64,000 nt of DNA from an uncultured Ellagibacter sp. Lineage in GTDB: Bacteria > Actinomycetota > Coriobacteriia > Coriobacteriales > Eggerthellaceae. Every line of letters begins with the position of its first letter. Positions within the stretch are counted from its first letter, which is position 1. Location: the NCBI GenBank assembly GCA_934663775.1, contig CAKUKU010000001.1:243113-307112 (forward strand). Reading direction: 5' to 3'. Shown in pieces: positions 27,161 to 35,988 of the stretch. The notes under the pieces were generated by a model, which was not told the DNA's origin, made no database searches, and saw only the letters and a list, made by a program, of their open reading frames with translations. A program made the translations under genes and the position numbers.

Positions 27161-27217
27161 GTCGATTGGCGAAGATGCAACTTGAATATTGGCTGCGAGA
27201 GCCCTCGCCCCACCGCG

Positions 27218-28123
27218 CTAATTCGTGCTCGAAAGTGCGGTGCAGAGGGCGTCGAGTAGGGTGATCGCGAAGTGCTGGGCGCTTCGACCCTCGCCCGCGT
27301 CTTCCCATACGCGCCCCGGAAGCTCGATGGCGATGCGCTGCGGCGTCGACTTTCGCGCGGCGGCGATTGCCTGCTCCAGGCGAAGCGGCAGCGTCGCCTC
27401 GTCCTCGTAGCTCACGCGCGGCACCTTCTGCACTGCCTCCTCCTCGGGAAGCACGATGTGCACGAGCAGCATCGACTCGTCGGGCGCGACGAGAAGCGAA
27501 TCCGCAGAGAGGATCTTCGACTGCGGGTTCGTCGCAAGCGAAAGATTCGACATGCGCGACGCCACGCTGCGGGCAAATTCTTCGGTCCCGAACAAACAGA
27601 GCGCGTTGCTTTCCAGCACATCCGCCGCACGCGCGAAGCCGAGGTGCACGATTTCGTGAATAGCCGCCTTGCCGACCCATGAGTGATGCAGGTTCTGGAT
27701 GGCCGCATACGTGTACGCGCCCGCGATGCCGTCGGAAGGCAAACCTAGGTTCAGCTGGAACTTGCGCAGCGCGTCTTCGGTATGCGCCCCGAAGATGCCG
27801 TCGATCACGCCGCAGGCGAACCCGAGTGCGGAAAGCACCTGCTGCAGTTCGCGAACGTCGCGCCCATGGAAGTACGGCATGCGCAGATACAGCGTGCGGT
27901 CGCCCAAGGAAAACGTCGCGTCGACAAGCGCCGCCCATACCTTTTCATCGACCTCGTCGGTCGCAGGCAGACCCGACTTCGCGCAAAATGCGACGACCGC
28001 GGCAGCCGTCGCGTCGTCGAACGTCCCGCTAACAGCGCCTTCGACCAGGCATTCCGCCGCAACGAGGCGCTGCTGAACATCCTCGACCGCAGGTCCCTTG
28101 TCGTTTCGTTTGATCGTGTCCAT
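27218..28123 (-). CDS. CwlM-like double peptidoglycan-binding protein with degenerate amidase tail
   Basis: A 301-residue protein with two tandem PG_binding_1 domains: residues about 5-65 (KGPAVEDVQQRLVAA) and about 85-140 (GRDVRELQQVLSALGF then GIFGAHTEDALRKFQ). The text between, FSLGDRTLYLRMPYFHG, is the linker seen in mycobacterial CwlM-type proteins, which are inactive amidases regulating MurA. The C-terminal 150 residues resemble a decayed amidase_3 fold without the zinc ligands. No signal peptide is present, so it should be cytosolic. It lies 18 bases after the prenyl synthase gene. A regulatory role in wall synthesis is inference. Confidence 0.7.
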   Translation of the reverse strand: MDTIKRNDKGPAVEDVQQRLVAAECLVEGAVSGTFDDATAAAVVAFCAKSGLPATDEVDEKVWAALVDATFSLGDRTLYLRMPYFHGRDVRELQQVLSALGFACGVIDGIFGAHTEDALRKFQLNLGLPSDGIAGAYTYAAIQNLHHSWVGKAAIHEIVHLGFARAADVLESNALCLFGTEEFARSVASRMSNLSLATNPQSKILSADSLLVAPDESMLLVHIVLPEEEAVQKVPRVSYEDEATLPLRLEQAIAAARKSTPQRIAIELPGRVWEDAGEGRSAQHFAITLLDALCTALSSTN

Positions 28124-28141
28124 GAAAACCGCCTACTTCTG

Positions 28142-29191
28142 CTACTTCAACCTGTTGACGAACCAGTCGGCCATGGAGACGAGCAAATCGCGCGAAACGG
28201 ACGGCTCAACCAGGTCGATCAGGCGGTTCTTGGCGATGCTCGTCAGGTTTTCCGCGTACGTGCGCGCGTATTCGATGGAACCGGACTCCTCCATGATGCC
28301 CACCGCCTCGGCGAGCACTGCGGGGTCTTTTTCCTTAGATGAGAGAATCTCGATCAGGCGGTCGCGCTTCGGCGAGTTCTGCAGCGCATGGACGACCATG
28401 AGCGTGCGCTTGCCCTCGGTGATGTCGCTGCGGAAGTCCTTCTTCGTGGACTCCTCGCTGCCGATGAGGTTCAGCAGGTCGTCTTGAATTTGGAACGCGA
28501 GTCCTGTGTCCAGGCCGTATGCGCGCAGCGCCTCGATCTGCGCGTCGGTGCCGCCGCCCACGATGGCGCCGACGGCCAAGGGCACCGCGCCCGAATAATG
28601 CGCAGTCTTGTGCGTCGCCATGACGAGGTAGTCCTCGGGCGTGATGTCGTAGCGGCCGTCGCGCGCCCAGCCGATGTCGAGCGCCTGGCCCTCGATCGTG
28701 CGGCGCGTCATCTCGATAAGCTCGCCGACCACGCGCACCTTCACCGCGTCGGAAAGCAGCGGGTCATTAATCACCGTGCCGTTGACCAGGGACAACGCAA
28801 GGTCACCCATGTTGATGGCAAGGCCTATGCCCTCGGTTAGATGCAGGCAGGGCTCGCCGCGGCGAAGCTCGGCCTCGTCGGCGATATCGTCGTGAATAAG
28901 CGCCGCCGTGTGGAAATGCTCGATGGCAGCCGCAGCGCTCGTCGCGAGCTCCATATCGCCGCCAACCGCGCGACACGCTGCGAAGCAGATGAGCGGGCGA
29001 TGGCGCTTGCCGCCGTTTTTGCTGTAGCGCTTCAGCGGGTCGTAAAGATAACGGTCCATGTCGGGATGAGATCCCGAAGGGATGTACGCGTTGAGGATGT
29101 CCCCGATTCTCGATGCGTAGCAGTTCAAGTATTCCTCGAATGACGTGGGGGGTTGTTCGGTCGATGCGATGATGTCGTTGATGGTTTCCAT
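28142..29191 (-). CDS. Polyprenyl diphosphate synthase (IdsA/GGPP-type)
   Basis: Condenses isopentenyl diphosphate with allylic diphosphates to make C15-C20+ prenyl chains for quinones or carriers. The 349-residue protein has a first Asp-rich motif DDIADEAELRRG with GGKRHRP before it, and a second motif QIQDDLLNLIG, where the last Asp of DDxxD is Asn. The ATG at 29191 is chosen because the longer open frame runs into tRNA-Leu; its ribosome site is weak. Neighbouring tRNA-Leu and ppx suggest no metabolic grouping. The chain length cannot be read from sequence. Confidence 0.9.
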   Translation of the reverse strand: METINDIIASTEQPPTSFEEYLNCYASRIGDILNAYIPSGSHPDMDRYLYDPLKRYSKNGGKRHRPLICFAACRAVGGDMELATSAAAAIEHFHTAALIHDDIADEAELRRGEPCLHLTEGIGLAINMGDLALSLVNGTVINDPLLSDAVKVRVVGELIEMTRRTIEGQALDIGWARDGRYDITPEDYLVMATHKTAHYSGAVPLAVGAIVGGGTDAQIEALRAYGLDTGLAFQIQDDLLNLIGSEESTKKDFRSDITEGKRTLMVVHALQNSPKRDRLIEILSSKEKDPAVLAEAVGIMEESGSIEYARTYAENLTSIAKNRLIDLVEPSVSRDLLVSMADWFVNRLK

Positions 29192-29245
29192 GCGGTCGGT
29201 AAATCGCCTGTCTTGGTAGTTCGAACGTTTTCGGCAGGTCAAATC

Positions 29246-29330
29246 TGGTAGGGGCGGTGGGACTCGAACCCACAAGCCTTGCGGCGGCGGATTTTAAGTC
29301 CGCTGCGTATGCCAATTCCGCCACGCCCCC
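29246..29330 (-). tRNA. tRNA-Leu (anticodon UAA)
   Basis: The minus strand reads GGGGGCGTGGCGGAATTGGC, anticodon loop CTTAAAA (anticodon TAA), a long variable arm, T arm GTGGG-TTCGAGT-CCCAC, acceptor CGCCCCT and encoded CCA (29248-29246). The first acceptor pair is G-U. Long variable arm and A discriminator fit leucine. Confidence 0.95.
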
Positions 29331-29353
29331 GCGAATTGCCCGTGCAAATCCTA

Positions 29354-30316
29354 TCACAAGCGCGATTCTTCGCACGCCTCATGCGAGACAGCGAGCGTAA
29401 TACCATGCAGAATGTCGGTTTCGCTCACCGTAAACGCATCAACATGCGCAAAATCAAGCACTTCAAGCAGAATGAGAAGCCCGGCGACCATCACGGGCGC
29501 GCGCTTGGGGTCAAGCCCGACCACACGTTCGCGATGGGCAAGCGAAAGGAAAGCCAGCCGCTTGTAAATCTCGAGCAACGTCCCCCGGGTGACAAGCGCT
29601 TTGTGAACGCGGGACGAATCGTAGGTTTCCATGCGCTCGCGAATGCTGACGACGGTCGTCGCCGTGCCCGCCACCGCGACGACGCGGTCGAGCGAGGCGA
29701 CTTCCCGCTCGTTTTCGGCGAACCATGAGGCCATCTGATCGTGAATCCACGCGCTCGCTCGAGCGAGTTCCTCAGATGCCGGCGGGTCGCTCGCGAGGAA
29801 CCTCTCGGTCACGCGCCGGCATCCCACGTTGAAGGAATGCGCGCACGCAGGCGCCGCGCCCCCTGTGCCGACGACGACCTCGGTCGATCCACCGCCCACG
29901 TCGACCACCATGAGATGTTCCCCCGAAAAGTCGATCGAAGCGCCCGAAAACGACAGCGCCGCCTCGCGGTTGCCAGGAATAACCGAAAGCTCGATTCCCC
30001 GTTTACACAGGCGGGACGCGAATTCGTCCGCATTGCGCGCATCGCGGGCCGCCGAGGTCGCCACCGCGATGGTGCGAATCACCGGGTTTCCGGGTGTGGA
30101 GAGGGAATCACGAACAGCAAGGAACCTATCGATTGCGTCCTCGACGCGCTCCATCGCGCAGGGAGCAAGCTCGCCTGTAGCGTCGACCCCTTCGCCCAAG
30201 TTCGTGATGGCGTATTCGCGCGTGAGCTCGCGTATTTCCGACTCATCCACGTCGGCGACGAGCATACGGCACGTCACCGTGCCGATGTCAATCACGGCGT
30301 ATCTTCCCAAGCGCAT
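29354..30316 (-). CDS. ppx: Ppx/GppA-type exopolyphosphatase
   Basis: A 320-residue Ppx/GppA phosphatase of the sugar kinase/HSP70 fold. The phosphate loops are AVIDIGTVTCRMLVADV near the N-terminus and MVVDVGGGSTEVVV in the middle; GTATTVVSI follows. It hydrolyses polyphosphate or pppGpp ends, linking phosphate storage and the stringent response. This is the short actinobacterial form without the C-terminal HD domain. The start ATG overlaps the stop of the upstream FtsB-like gene (TAATG), so they are translationally coupled. Confidence 0.92.
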   Translation of the reverse strand: MRLGRYAVIDIGTVTCRMLVADVDESEIRELTREYAITNLGEGVDATGELAPCAMERVEDAIDRFLAVRDSLSTPGNPVIRTIAVATSAARDARNADEFASRLCKRGIELSVIPGNREAALSFSGASIDFSGEHLMVVDVGGGSTEVVVGTGGAAPACAHSFNVGCRRVTERFLASDPPASEELARASAWIHDQMASWFAENEREVASLDRVVAVAGTATTVVSIRERMETYDSSRVHKALVTRGTLLEIYKRLAFLSLAHRERVVGLDPKRAPVMVAGLLILLEVLDFAHVDAFTVSETDILHGITLAVSHEACEESRL

Positions 30317-31341
30317 TATTTTTCCCCGAAAATCGGGCCGAAGAGCTTGGAATACCACGTCTCGGGAGCGGGAACGCTGCCGGGCACGATACTCGCCGTG
30401 AACGTCGACTCGTCGTTGAGGTCAAGGCCGTACACCGTGACGGCGTTCTCGCCCTTCGACACCCAGCCGAACTCCTGGTGCGCCCGGTCCTCCACGCCCG
30501 CATCGGTCGAAAGCGCGTCGACCGTCGTCTGGATGGAGTCGTTGCGCTGCTCGATGGCGGCATATTCGGCCTGCAGCTGATCGCGCTCGCGCACGGAATG
30601 ATAGAGCTGCGCCGCCGACGGATAGAGGAACGACGCGGTGAAGACCAGGCAAAACGCCGTTGCAGCCACCGCGATGAACCACGAACGGGTAACGACGCGC
30701 GAAACCCGCGAGGACGGCTCGCCACCCGCGCGCGAGGTACGCGAGCGGGACGAGGAGCCCTCGTTTTGCATGCGGGACGAGCGACGATGGGTCGAGCCCA
30801 TCTCCCCTTTGTACACTGCGGCGCGCGGCCCGCCCTCGCCCGGCGCGGTGGCGCGGTCGCTGCCGCCGTATTGGCGCGCGAACTTGCGGTCGGCCTTGTC
30901 CTTGGCGAGCTTGCGCTTCATGCGCTCGATGCGAGAAGCCGGCTCCTCCGCGCACGCGGACCGTTCCGCCTCGGCGTCTTCCGCAGAGTCGTCCCAGGCC
31001 AAACGGCGCGTTGCATAGTCGTCCTCGAAGTGCGAGGAGCGAGCGTGCCCCTCCGAGAAATCACGAGTCGAGGAAGAGCGGCGGACGTCGCGCGAATACG
31101 TGCGCACGTCGAAAGCATCATCGTCGGTGTAGCGCAGGCGTTCTGCCGCGCGGGCGGCATAATCCGCGTCGCGGCGCGAACGGGTTGAATCATAAGCTCC
31201 CGAACGATTGCGAGCGGAGCGGTCCGCAGAGGAATAGCGCGCATCGCGCGCCGTGGAACGCGAGGAAACCGACAAGTGCGAACGGTCGCGCTGCGCGCGC
31301 TTCGCCTTGTCAAACGAAAGGATTTTCGCCTGCTGTGTCAA
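30316..31341 (-). CDS. FtsB/DivIC-type septum initiator with long N-terminal extension
   Basis: The C-terminal part is a classical septum formation initiator: a short basic cytoplasmic stretch, one membrane helix (WFIAVAATAFCLVFTASFLY), then a coiled coil (VRERDQLQAEYAAIEQRNDS) and a periplasmic tail. I place the start at the TTG at 31341 (reads LTQQAKILSFDKAKRAQRD), which has AAGGGGCC upstream, giving 341 residues. The extension of about 190 residues is highly charged and Ser/Arg-rich, without a fold, and its length depends on this start; an ATG inside (MGSTHRRSSR) is an alternative. It is coupled to ppx. Confidence 0.8.
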   Translation of the reverse strand: MTQQAKILSFDKAKRAQRDRSHLSVSSRSTARDARYSSADRSARNRSGAYDSTRSRRDADYAARAAERLRYTDDDAFDVRTYSRDVRRSSSTRDFSEGHARSSHFEDDYATRRLAWDDSAEDAEAERSACAEEPASRIERMKRKLAKDKADRKFARQYGGSDRATAPGEGGPRAAVYKGEMGSTHRRSSRMQNEGSSSRSRTSRAGGEPSSRVSRVVTRSWFIAVAATAFCLVFTASFLYPSAAQLYHSVRERDQLQAEYAAIEQRNDSIQTTVDALSTDAGVEDRAHQEFGWVSKGENAVTVYGLDLNDESTFTASIVPGSVPAPETWYSKLFGPIFGEK

Positions 31342-31420
31342 CGAAAGGCCCCTTAGTGCATCGTGGTTTGAATAGAGTGTGTGTAATGCAAGAAGCTGTT
31401 CGCAGGATACCACACAAACA

Positions 31421-31451
31421 AAATGCCGGCACGCGAAAACGGTCGGCATTT
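31421..31451 (-). terminator. Terminator upstream of the FtsB-like gene
   Basis: AAATGCCG (31421-31428) pairs with CGGCATTT (31444-31451). On the minus strand it is followed by TGTTTGTG. It separates the DtxR-like gene from the FtsB-like gene. Confidence 0.65.
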
Positions 31452-31530
31452 ATGCGGTAGGTTGCTTTATCGAGGGGCACCTGAGCTGCCCGAAAGCGCG
31501 ACTTGGTTAGCTAGGTCGCGAACGCGACCC

Positions 31531-31911
31531 CTAAAGGTCGAGCTGTTTGATATAAGAATTCCATTTCTCGAAGGACGCATCGCTTATGGCGTGCTCCATG
31601 AGACACGCCTCCTCCTCCGCCGTGTCCTCGGGAATGCCGAGCGCCTTGGTGAGGAACTTGCGCAGAAGCTCGTGGCGCTCAAGCACCGAGGAACCGTACT
31701 TGTAACCGTCTTCCGTCAGCGTGACGTCGCCGTAATACGGCTGGTCAGCGAAGCCCTTTTCCTTGAGGGCGTTCATTGCCTTATTGACGGAGGCCTTGGA
31801 AACCCCCAGCTTGTTCGCGATGTCGACCGATCGCACGGATTTCTCGGTCGTTCCGCCCAGCATGACGATTGCCTCGAGGTAGTCCTCATGCGACATGGAA
31901 ACCTTTTCCAT
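31531..31911 (-). CDS. DtxR/MntR-type metal-dependent repressor (short)
   Basis: A 126-residue member of the DtxR family. Residues 1-60 form the winged helix (SHEDYLEAIVMLGG, RSVDIANKLGVSKASVNKAM), and residues about 75-126 form the dimerisation helices with metal-site-like residues (RHELLRKFLTKALG, EEEACLMEHAIS). It lacks the SH3-like third domain, so it resembles MntR more than DtxR. Family members repress iron or manganese uptake genes when metal is bound. The ATG at 31911 follows GGAGGGAAGC; the TTG upstream lacks a ribosome site. Its targets are not evident here. Confidence 0.87.
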   Translation of the reverse strand: MEKVSMSHEDYLEAIVMLGGTTEKSVRSVDIANKLGVSKASVNKAMNALKEKGFADQPYYGDVTLTEDGYKYGSSVLERHELLRKFLTKALGIPEDTAEEEACLMEHAISDASFEKWNSYIKQLDL

Positions 31912-31990
31912 GCTTCCCTCCAATCAGCGCGCTTTGCACTATAGTAACACAGCGCGGGCAACGCGCGAGCATCTGCAGCCTCGGCTAACT

Positions 31991-33094
31991 TTAATAGTAG
32001 CGGAAGTAGGCGGCGCAGCTGCCCTCGCTCGACACCATGCAGGGGCCTACCGGATTTTCCGGCGTGCAAACCTTGCGGAAGAGCGGACACTCGTTCGGAG
32101 CCATGCGCGCGCGCAGCACATCGCCGCAGCGGCAGCCCTTCGGGTCGCGGGTCGGCTCCACGTCGGGCTGGAAACGGCGCACCGCGTCGAAATCGGCGAA
32201 TCCCTCGCGGATGCGGTAGCCCGACCCGGGGATCTCGCCCAAGCCGCGCCAGGTCGCCGTGCATGTTTCGAACACCTCGTCAATCGCGGCGAGCGCCACG
32301 GGGTTTCCCTCCGGCATGACGCCGCGCGAGTATGCAATCTCGATTTCGGCGCGCCCCTCATGCAGCTGGCGTGCGAGCATGGCGATGCCCTGCAGGACGT
32401 CGACCGGCTCGAAGCCCGTGATCACGCCGGGGATGCCGTATTTCTCCGCGAGGAAGCGATACGGCTCGGCGCCGATGATGGTGCTCACGTGGCCGGGCAG
32501 GATGAGCGCGTCGAGCTCGAGCGTGGGGTCGCCCACGAGCAGTTCCAACGCGCCGGGCATGTTCTTGTGCGCCGCGAACACGGTGAAGTTGGAAAGCCCC
32601 ATCGCCTTCGCGCGCTTGATTGCCATGGCCACAAGCGGCGTCGTCGTCTCGAAGCCGACGCCCACGAACACGACCTCGCGCTCGGGGTGCGCCTGGGCGA
32701 AGGCGAGCGCATCGAGCGGCGAATAGACGATTTCGACCGAACGCCCCGCCGCCTGCTCCGCGAGCAGGCTCGACGTCGAGCCGGGAACGCGCGTCATGTC
32801 GCCGAAGGTGGTGATGGTGACGTTCGGGATGCGCGCGAGCGCGATCACCGTGTCGATGTCGCGATTGCATGTGACGCAAACGGGGCACCCAGGGCCAGAC
32901 GCCAGGCGAAGCCCCGCGGGCATCAAATCGCGGATGCCGTTGCGGGCGATGGAGACGGTGTGCGTGCCGCACACTTCCATGAGCGTTGCGTGCTCGGGCG
33001 CCAAACGATGGATGGTTTCGATGAGCCCACGTGCAAGCTTAGGGTCCTTGAAGACCGAAAAGTCGATGTCGGCCACGTGTTCCAAGGTGCTCAT
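31991..33094 (-). CDS. hypD: Hydrogenase maturation protein HypD
   Basis: Scaffold for assembly of the Fe(CN)2CO group of NiFe-hydrogenases with HypC. The 367-residue protein carries MEVCGTHT, SGPGCPVCVT, VGFETTTP, NMPGALELLV and the C-terminal 4Fe-4S cluster cysteines (KGCRCGDVL, NECPLFRKVCTPENP, GSCAAYF). It overlaps hypC by 4 bases (ATGA). The window has hypF-hypC-hypD in one operon, but no hypA, hypB, hypE or hydrogenase subunits; these must lie elsewhere. Confidence 0.96.
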   Translation of the reverse strand: MSTLEHVADIDFSVFKDPKLARGLIETIHRLAPEHATLMEVCGTHTVSIARNGIRDLMPAGLRLASGPGCPVCVTCNRDIDTVIALARIPNVTITTFGDMTRVPGSTSSLLAEQAAGRSVEIVYSPLDALAFAQAHPEREVVFVGVGFETTTPLVAMAIKRAKAMGLSNFTVFAAHKNMPGALELLVGDPTLELDALILPGHVSTIIGAEPYRFLAEKYGIPGVITGFEPVDVLQGIAMLARQLHEGRAEIEIAYSRGVMPEGNPVALAAIDEVFETCTATWRGLGEIPGSGYRIREGFADFDAVRRFQPDVEPTRDPKGCRCGDVLRARMAPNECPLFRKVCTPENPVGPCMVSSEGSCAAYFRYY

Positions 33095-33315
33095 ACGGCC
33101 ACTTCTTCCAGCTGTTTCACCAGTTCAATTGTTTCTTTCGCATAGTCGGCGTCGACCACTTCGATCGCGAAGCCGGCGTGCACCAACACGTAGTCGCCGA
33201 CGTTCGCCTGCGGCGTCAGGTCAAGCGCGACCTCGCGCGTGACGCCGAGGATCTCCGCCGTCGCCAGGTTGTCGGATTTCTTTTCCGTGATAAGCGCGGG
33301 GATTGCCAAACACAT
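33091..33315 (-). CDS. hypC: Hydrogenase maturation chaperone HypC
   Basis: A 74-residue HypC/HupF chaperone starting MCLAIPALIT; the essential Cys2 is present. It carries the Fe(CN)2CO precursor between HypD and the hydrogenase large subunit. The ATG at 33315 follows AAAAGGACTG, 5 bases after the hypF stop, and the gene overlaps hypD by 4 bases. Confidence 0.95.
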   Translation of the reverse strand: MCLAIPALITEKKSDNLATAEILGVTREVALDLTPQANVGDYVLVHAGFAIEVVDADYAKETIELVKQLEEVAV

Positions 33316-33319
33316 AGGC

Positions 33320-35911
33320 TCAGTCCTTTTTTCTCGTCTCATTTTGCGCACATGCTATCACAGCTTGGCCGTAGGAGATGCACCCATCGTTGGGCGGCAG
33401 CTCGCGGTTGACGGCTACCGTGAAGCCCTCGTCCTCAAGCGCCGCAAGCGTATGTTCCGTCACGTAGCGGTTCATGAACACGCCGCCCGAAAGCGCCACC
33501 GTCGTCACACCGTACACGTTGTAGACGAGCTTCGCCGCGTTCACAATAGCCTCCACGATGGCGTTGTGGAACCGGCGCGCGATGAGCGGCGTGGGGATGC
33601 CCGAGCCCATGTCGTCGAGGAGCGCCTTGAACGTGGGCTGCGCGTCGAAGAGCACGACCGAGGTGTCCTGCGCAGTCGAGTTCGAGGTGGCGGTGTTCTT
33701 CGTGATGGCGATTGCGTAGCGAGCCGCGGCGTCGGGGCTGGGGTCGGCGGCGGCGTTCGCGCGCGCCCAATCGCCCATCGCGGCCTCCAGAAGGATCGCC
33801 GCCTCGCCTTCGTAGGTCGGGTGCTCGCATACGCCCAAAAGCGCGCTTGCCGCATCGAAGAGGCGCCCGACCGACGAGGTCACGGGCGTGTTTATGCCCT
33901 GCTCGATCATCTGATCGAGCACATCGGTCTGCTCGCCGAGCGCGTCGAGCACGCGCTTTGCCGTCGGGTGCTCGAGCAGGTCGAACTCCCAGAGCGCGCC
34001 GTATGCCATGCGCAGGGGGTTTCGCACGCACGCAGCGCCGCCGGGCATGGGGATGTAGGCGAAGTTGGCGAAGCGCTCATAGGCCTGCGCGTTCGCGAGC
34101 AGCACTTCCCCGCCCCAGATCGATCCGTCCGCGCCGAAGCCCGTGCCGTCGAACGCAATACCGCACACCGCGCCGCCAAGGTTGTTCTCGCCGATGACCG
34201 AGGCGATGTGCGCATGGTGATGCTGCACCTCGACCAGGGGAATGTTCTGCTTTCTCGCCTGCTCACGTGCCCATTTCGAAGCGAGGTACTCCGGATGCGC
34301 GTCACAGGCGAGGCGGGCGGCGCGAAGGTCGAAGAGCTTTTCGAAGCGGCCCCTCGCGTCAAGCCAGGCATCGAGCGTCTCGGCGTTTTCCAAGTCGCCC
34401 ACATGCTGGGAGACAAACGCCTCGGCGCCGCGAACGAAGGCGAACGTGCTCTTCTGCTCCGAGCCCGCCGCGAACAGCACGGGCGCGGAGGCGCCCGCAG
34501 GTGCAGGCACATCGCCGATTGCGAGAGAAGCTTCCCCTGAAGCGGGTTCGCCGTCTGCGAGCGAGCCGTCCACCTGCGGCATCTTCAAGGGCACGGGCGC
34601 GAACCCGCGCGCGCGGCGAATCATCTGCACCGCGGCGCCCGCACTGCCCGCCTCGACGATGCGCACCACCGAGTCGTCGTAGCGCGAGAGGATTGCGCGG
34701 TCGTTGCCCACGACGGCGCACGCGAAGCCCCCAAGCTGCTCACGCGCTTGCGCATCATCGGTGACTATGGGTTCGTCATGGATGTTTCCCGAGGTCATCA
34801 CAAGCATCGCAGGTTCGGGAACACCCGCCCGCTCAAGGGCTGCGGCGAAATCGTGGAGCAGCAAGTGTTGCAAGGGGGTAGCGGGGAGCATGACGCCCAG
34901 CTCGGGCAGCGCATCGGCGAGGCCCGCGGCGAGCGCCGCGCCCGGGCGCTTTCTCAGAAGCACAATCGGGCGCGCCGGCTCGGTGAGCGCCTTTTCCTCC
35001 TCGGGAGACACCTCGCACACGCTGCGGGCCGCGTCAGCGTTCGCCATCATGACCGCGAACGGCTTGCCACCGCGATGCTTCCCCTTGCGCAAACGCGCGA
35101 TAGCCTCGACGTTTCGCGCGTCGCACACCAGATGAAACCCACCGAGCCCCTTCACGGCCACGACCTGGCCGCGAACGAGCAGCTCAACCGCCCGTGCGAT
35201 GAGGGCGTCCGACCCCTCGCGCGTCTTTCCCCAGGCGATGCGCCACTCGGACGGCGAATCGCCCGTGACCGCGCCCGTCTCCTCGCTCGGCACGCCGGCG
35301 AAGCCATCCCCGGGCGTCGCCGCGCATTCAGGGCGCCACGCAAAAGACAGATGCGGCCCGCATTCGAAGCAGGCGTCGGGCTGCGCGTGGAAGCGGCGAT
35401 CGGCGGGATCGGCGTATTCCGCAGCACAGCGCTCGCACATGGAGAAGCCCTTCATGGAGGTGCTCGCGCGATCGTAAGGGAGCGAATCGATAATCGTGAA
35501 GCGCGGGCCGCAGTTGGTACAGTTGATGAACGGGTAGCGATAGCGACGGTCGTTCGGGTTGAACAGCTCCGCCACGCAGTCGTCGCAGGTGGCAAGGTCG
35601 GCGGACACGAGCGTCGTCTCTCGCGTCGCGCCGTCGTCCGAGAAGCGGATCTCAAAGGACGCGCAGTCCTGAAGCGGCACTTCCTTAAGCTCGATCTCCT
35701 TCACTTGCGCGGCGGCGGGCGCATTCTCGGAAAGCTCGATCACGAACTCGTCGAGCAGGCGGCTCTCCCCCTCAGCATGAATGCGCACGCCGTCAACCGC
35801 GTTCAAAACCCATCCGTTGACCAGGTATTTTTTCGCCATTCGATATACGAAGGGACGAAATCCCACCCCTTGGACGATTCCCGTCACATGAATATCGAGC
35901 GCTTCCACCAT
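33320..35911 (-). CDS. hypF: Carbamoyltransferase HypF
   Basis: Makes the carbamoyl-adenylate and transfers it to HypE for cyanide ligand synthesis. Order in the 863-residue protein: acylphosphatase (11-24 GIVQGVGFRPFVYR), zinc fingers (C109, C112, C131, C134, then CERC and CFECG), YrdC-like (VKGLGGFHLVCDARN), and Kae1-like (VQHHHAHIASV, FDGTGFGADGSIWGGE). It is about 80-100 residues longer than usual, with additions after the second zinc finger (PSEETGAVTGDSPSEW) and before the Kae1-like domain (Ala/Gly/Ser-rich). The ATG at 35911 follows GAGGGTGAG; the open frame continues upstream only as a shadow of pgi. Confidence 0.95.
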   Translation of the reverse strand: MVEALDIHVTGIVQGVGFRPFVYRMAKKYLVNGWVLNAVDGVRIHAEGESRLLDEFVIELSENAPAAAQVKEIELKEVPLQDCASFEIRFSDDGATRETTLVSADLATCDDCVAELFNPNDRRYRYPFINCTNCGPRFTIIDSLPYDRASTSMKGFSMCERCAAEYADPADRRFHAQPDACFECGPHLSFAWRPECAATPGDGFAGVPSEETGAVTGDSPSEWRIAWGKTREGSDALIARAVELLVRGQVVAVKGLGGFHLVCDARNVEAIARLRKGKHRGGKPFAVMMANADAARSVCEVSPEEEKALTEPARPIVLLRKRPGAALAAGLADALPELGVMLPATPLQHLLLHDFAAALERAGVPEPAMLVMTSGNIHDEPIVTDDAQAREQLGGFACAVVGNDRAILSRYDDSVVRIVEAGSAGAAVQMIRRARGFAPVPLKMPQVDGSLADGEPASGEASLAIGDVPAPAGASAPVLFAAGSEQKSTFAFVRGAEAFVSQHVGDLENAETLDAWLDARGRFEKLFDLRAARLACDAHPEYLASKWAREQARKQNIPLVEVQHHHAHIASVIGENNLGGAVCGIAFDGTGFGADGSIWGGEVLLANAQAYERFANFAYIPMPGGAACVRNPLRMAYGALWEFDLLEHPTAKRVLDALGEQTDVLDQMIEQGINTPVTSSVGRLFDAASALLGVCEHPTYEGEAAILLEAAMGDWARANAAADPSPDAAARYAIAITKNTATSNSTAQDTSVVLFDAQPTFKALLDDMGSGIPTPLIARRFHNAIVEAIVNAAKLVYNVYGVTTVALSGGVFMNRYVTEHTLAALEDEGFTVAVNRELPPNDGCISYGQAVIACAQNETRKKD

Positions 35912-35943
35912 GCTTCTCACCCTCAATTTCGGACAATAAAGAC

Positions 35944-35971
35944 GCCGCGCCCGTCTTGCAACGGACGCGGC
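35944..35971 (-). terminator. Terminator of pgi
   Basis: GCCGCGCCCGT (35944-35954) pairs with ACGGACGCGGC (35961-35971), one mismatch. On the minus strand it is followed by GTCTTTATTG. It separates pgi from the hyp operon. Confidence 0.7.
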
Positions 35972-35988
35972 GCGATACGGCAAACGAC

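Noticed and set aside
31514..31529. Terminator after the DtxR-like gene
   Set aside because: GGTCGC-GAAC-GCGACC is only a 6-bp stem without a U-tract on the minus strand; the hairpin at 31421-31451 is a better candidate.
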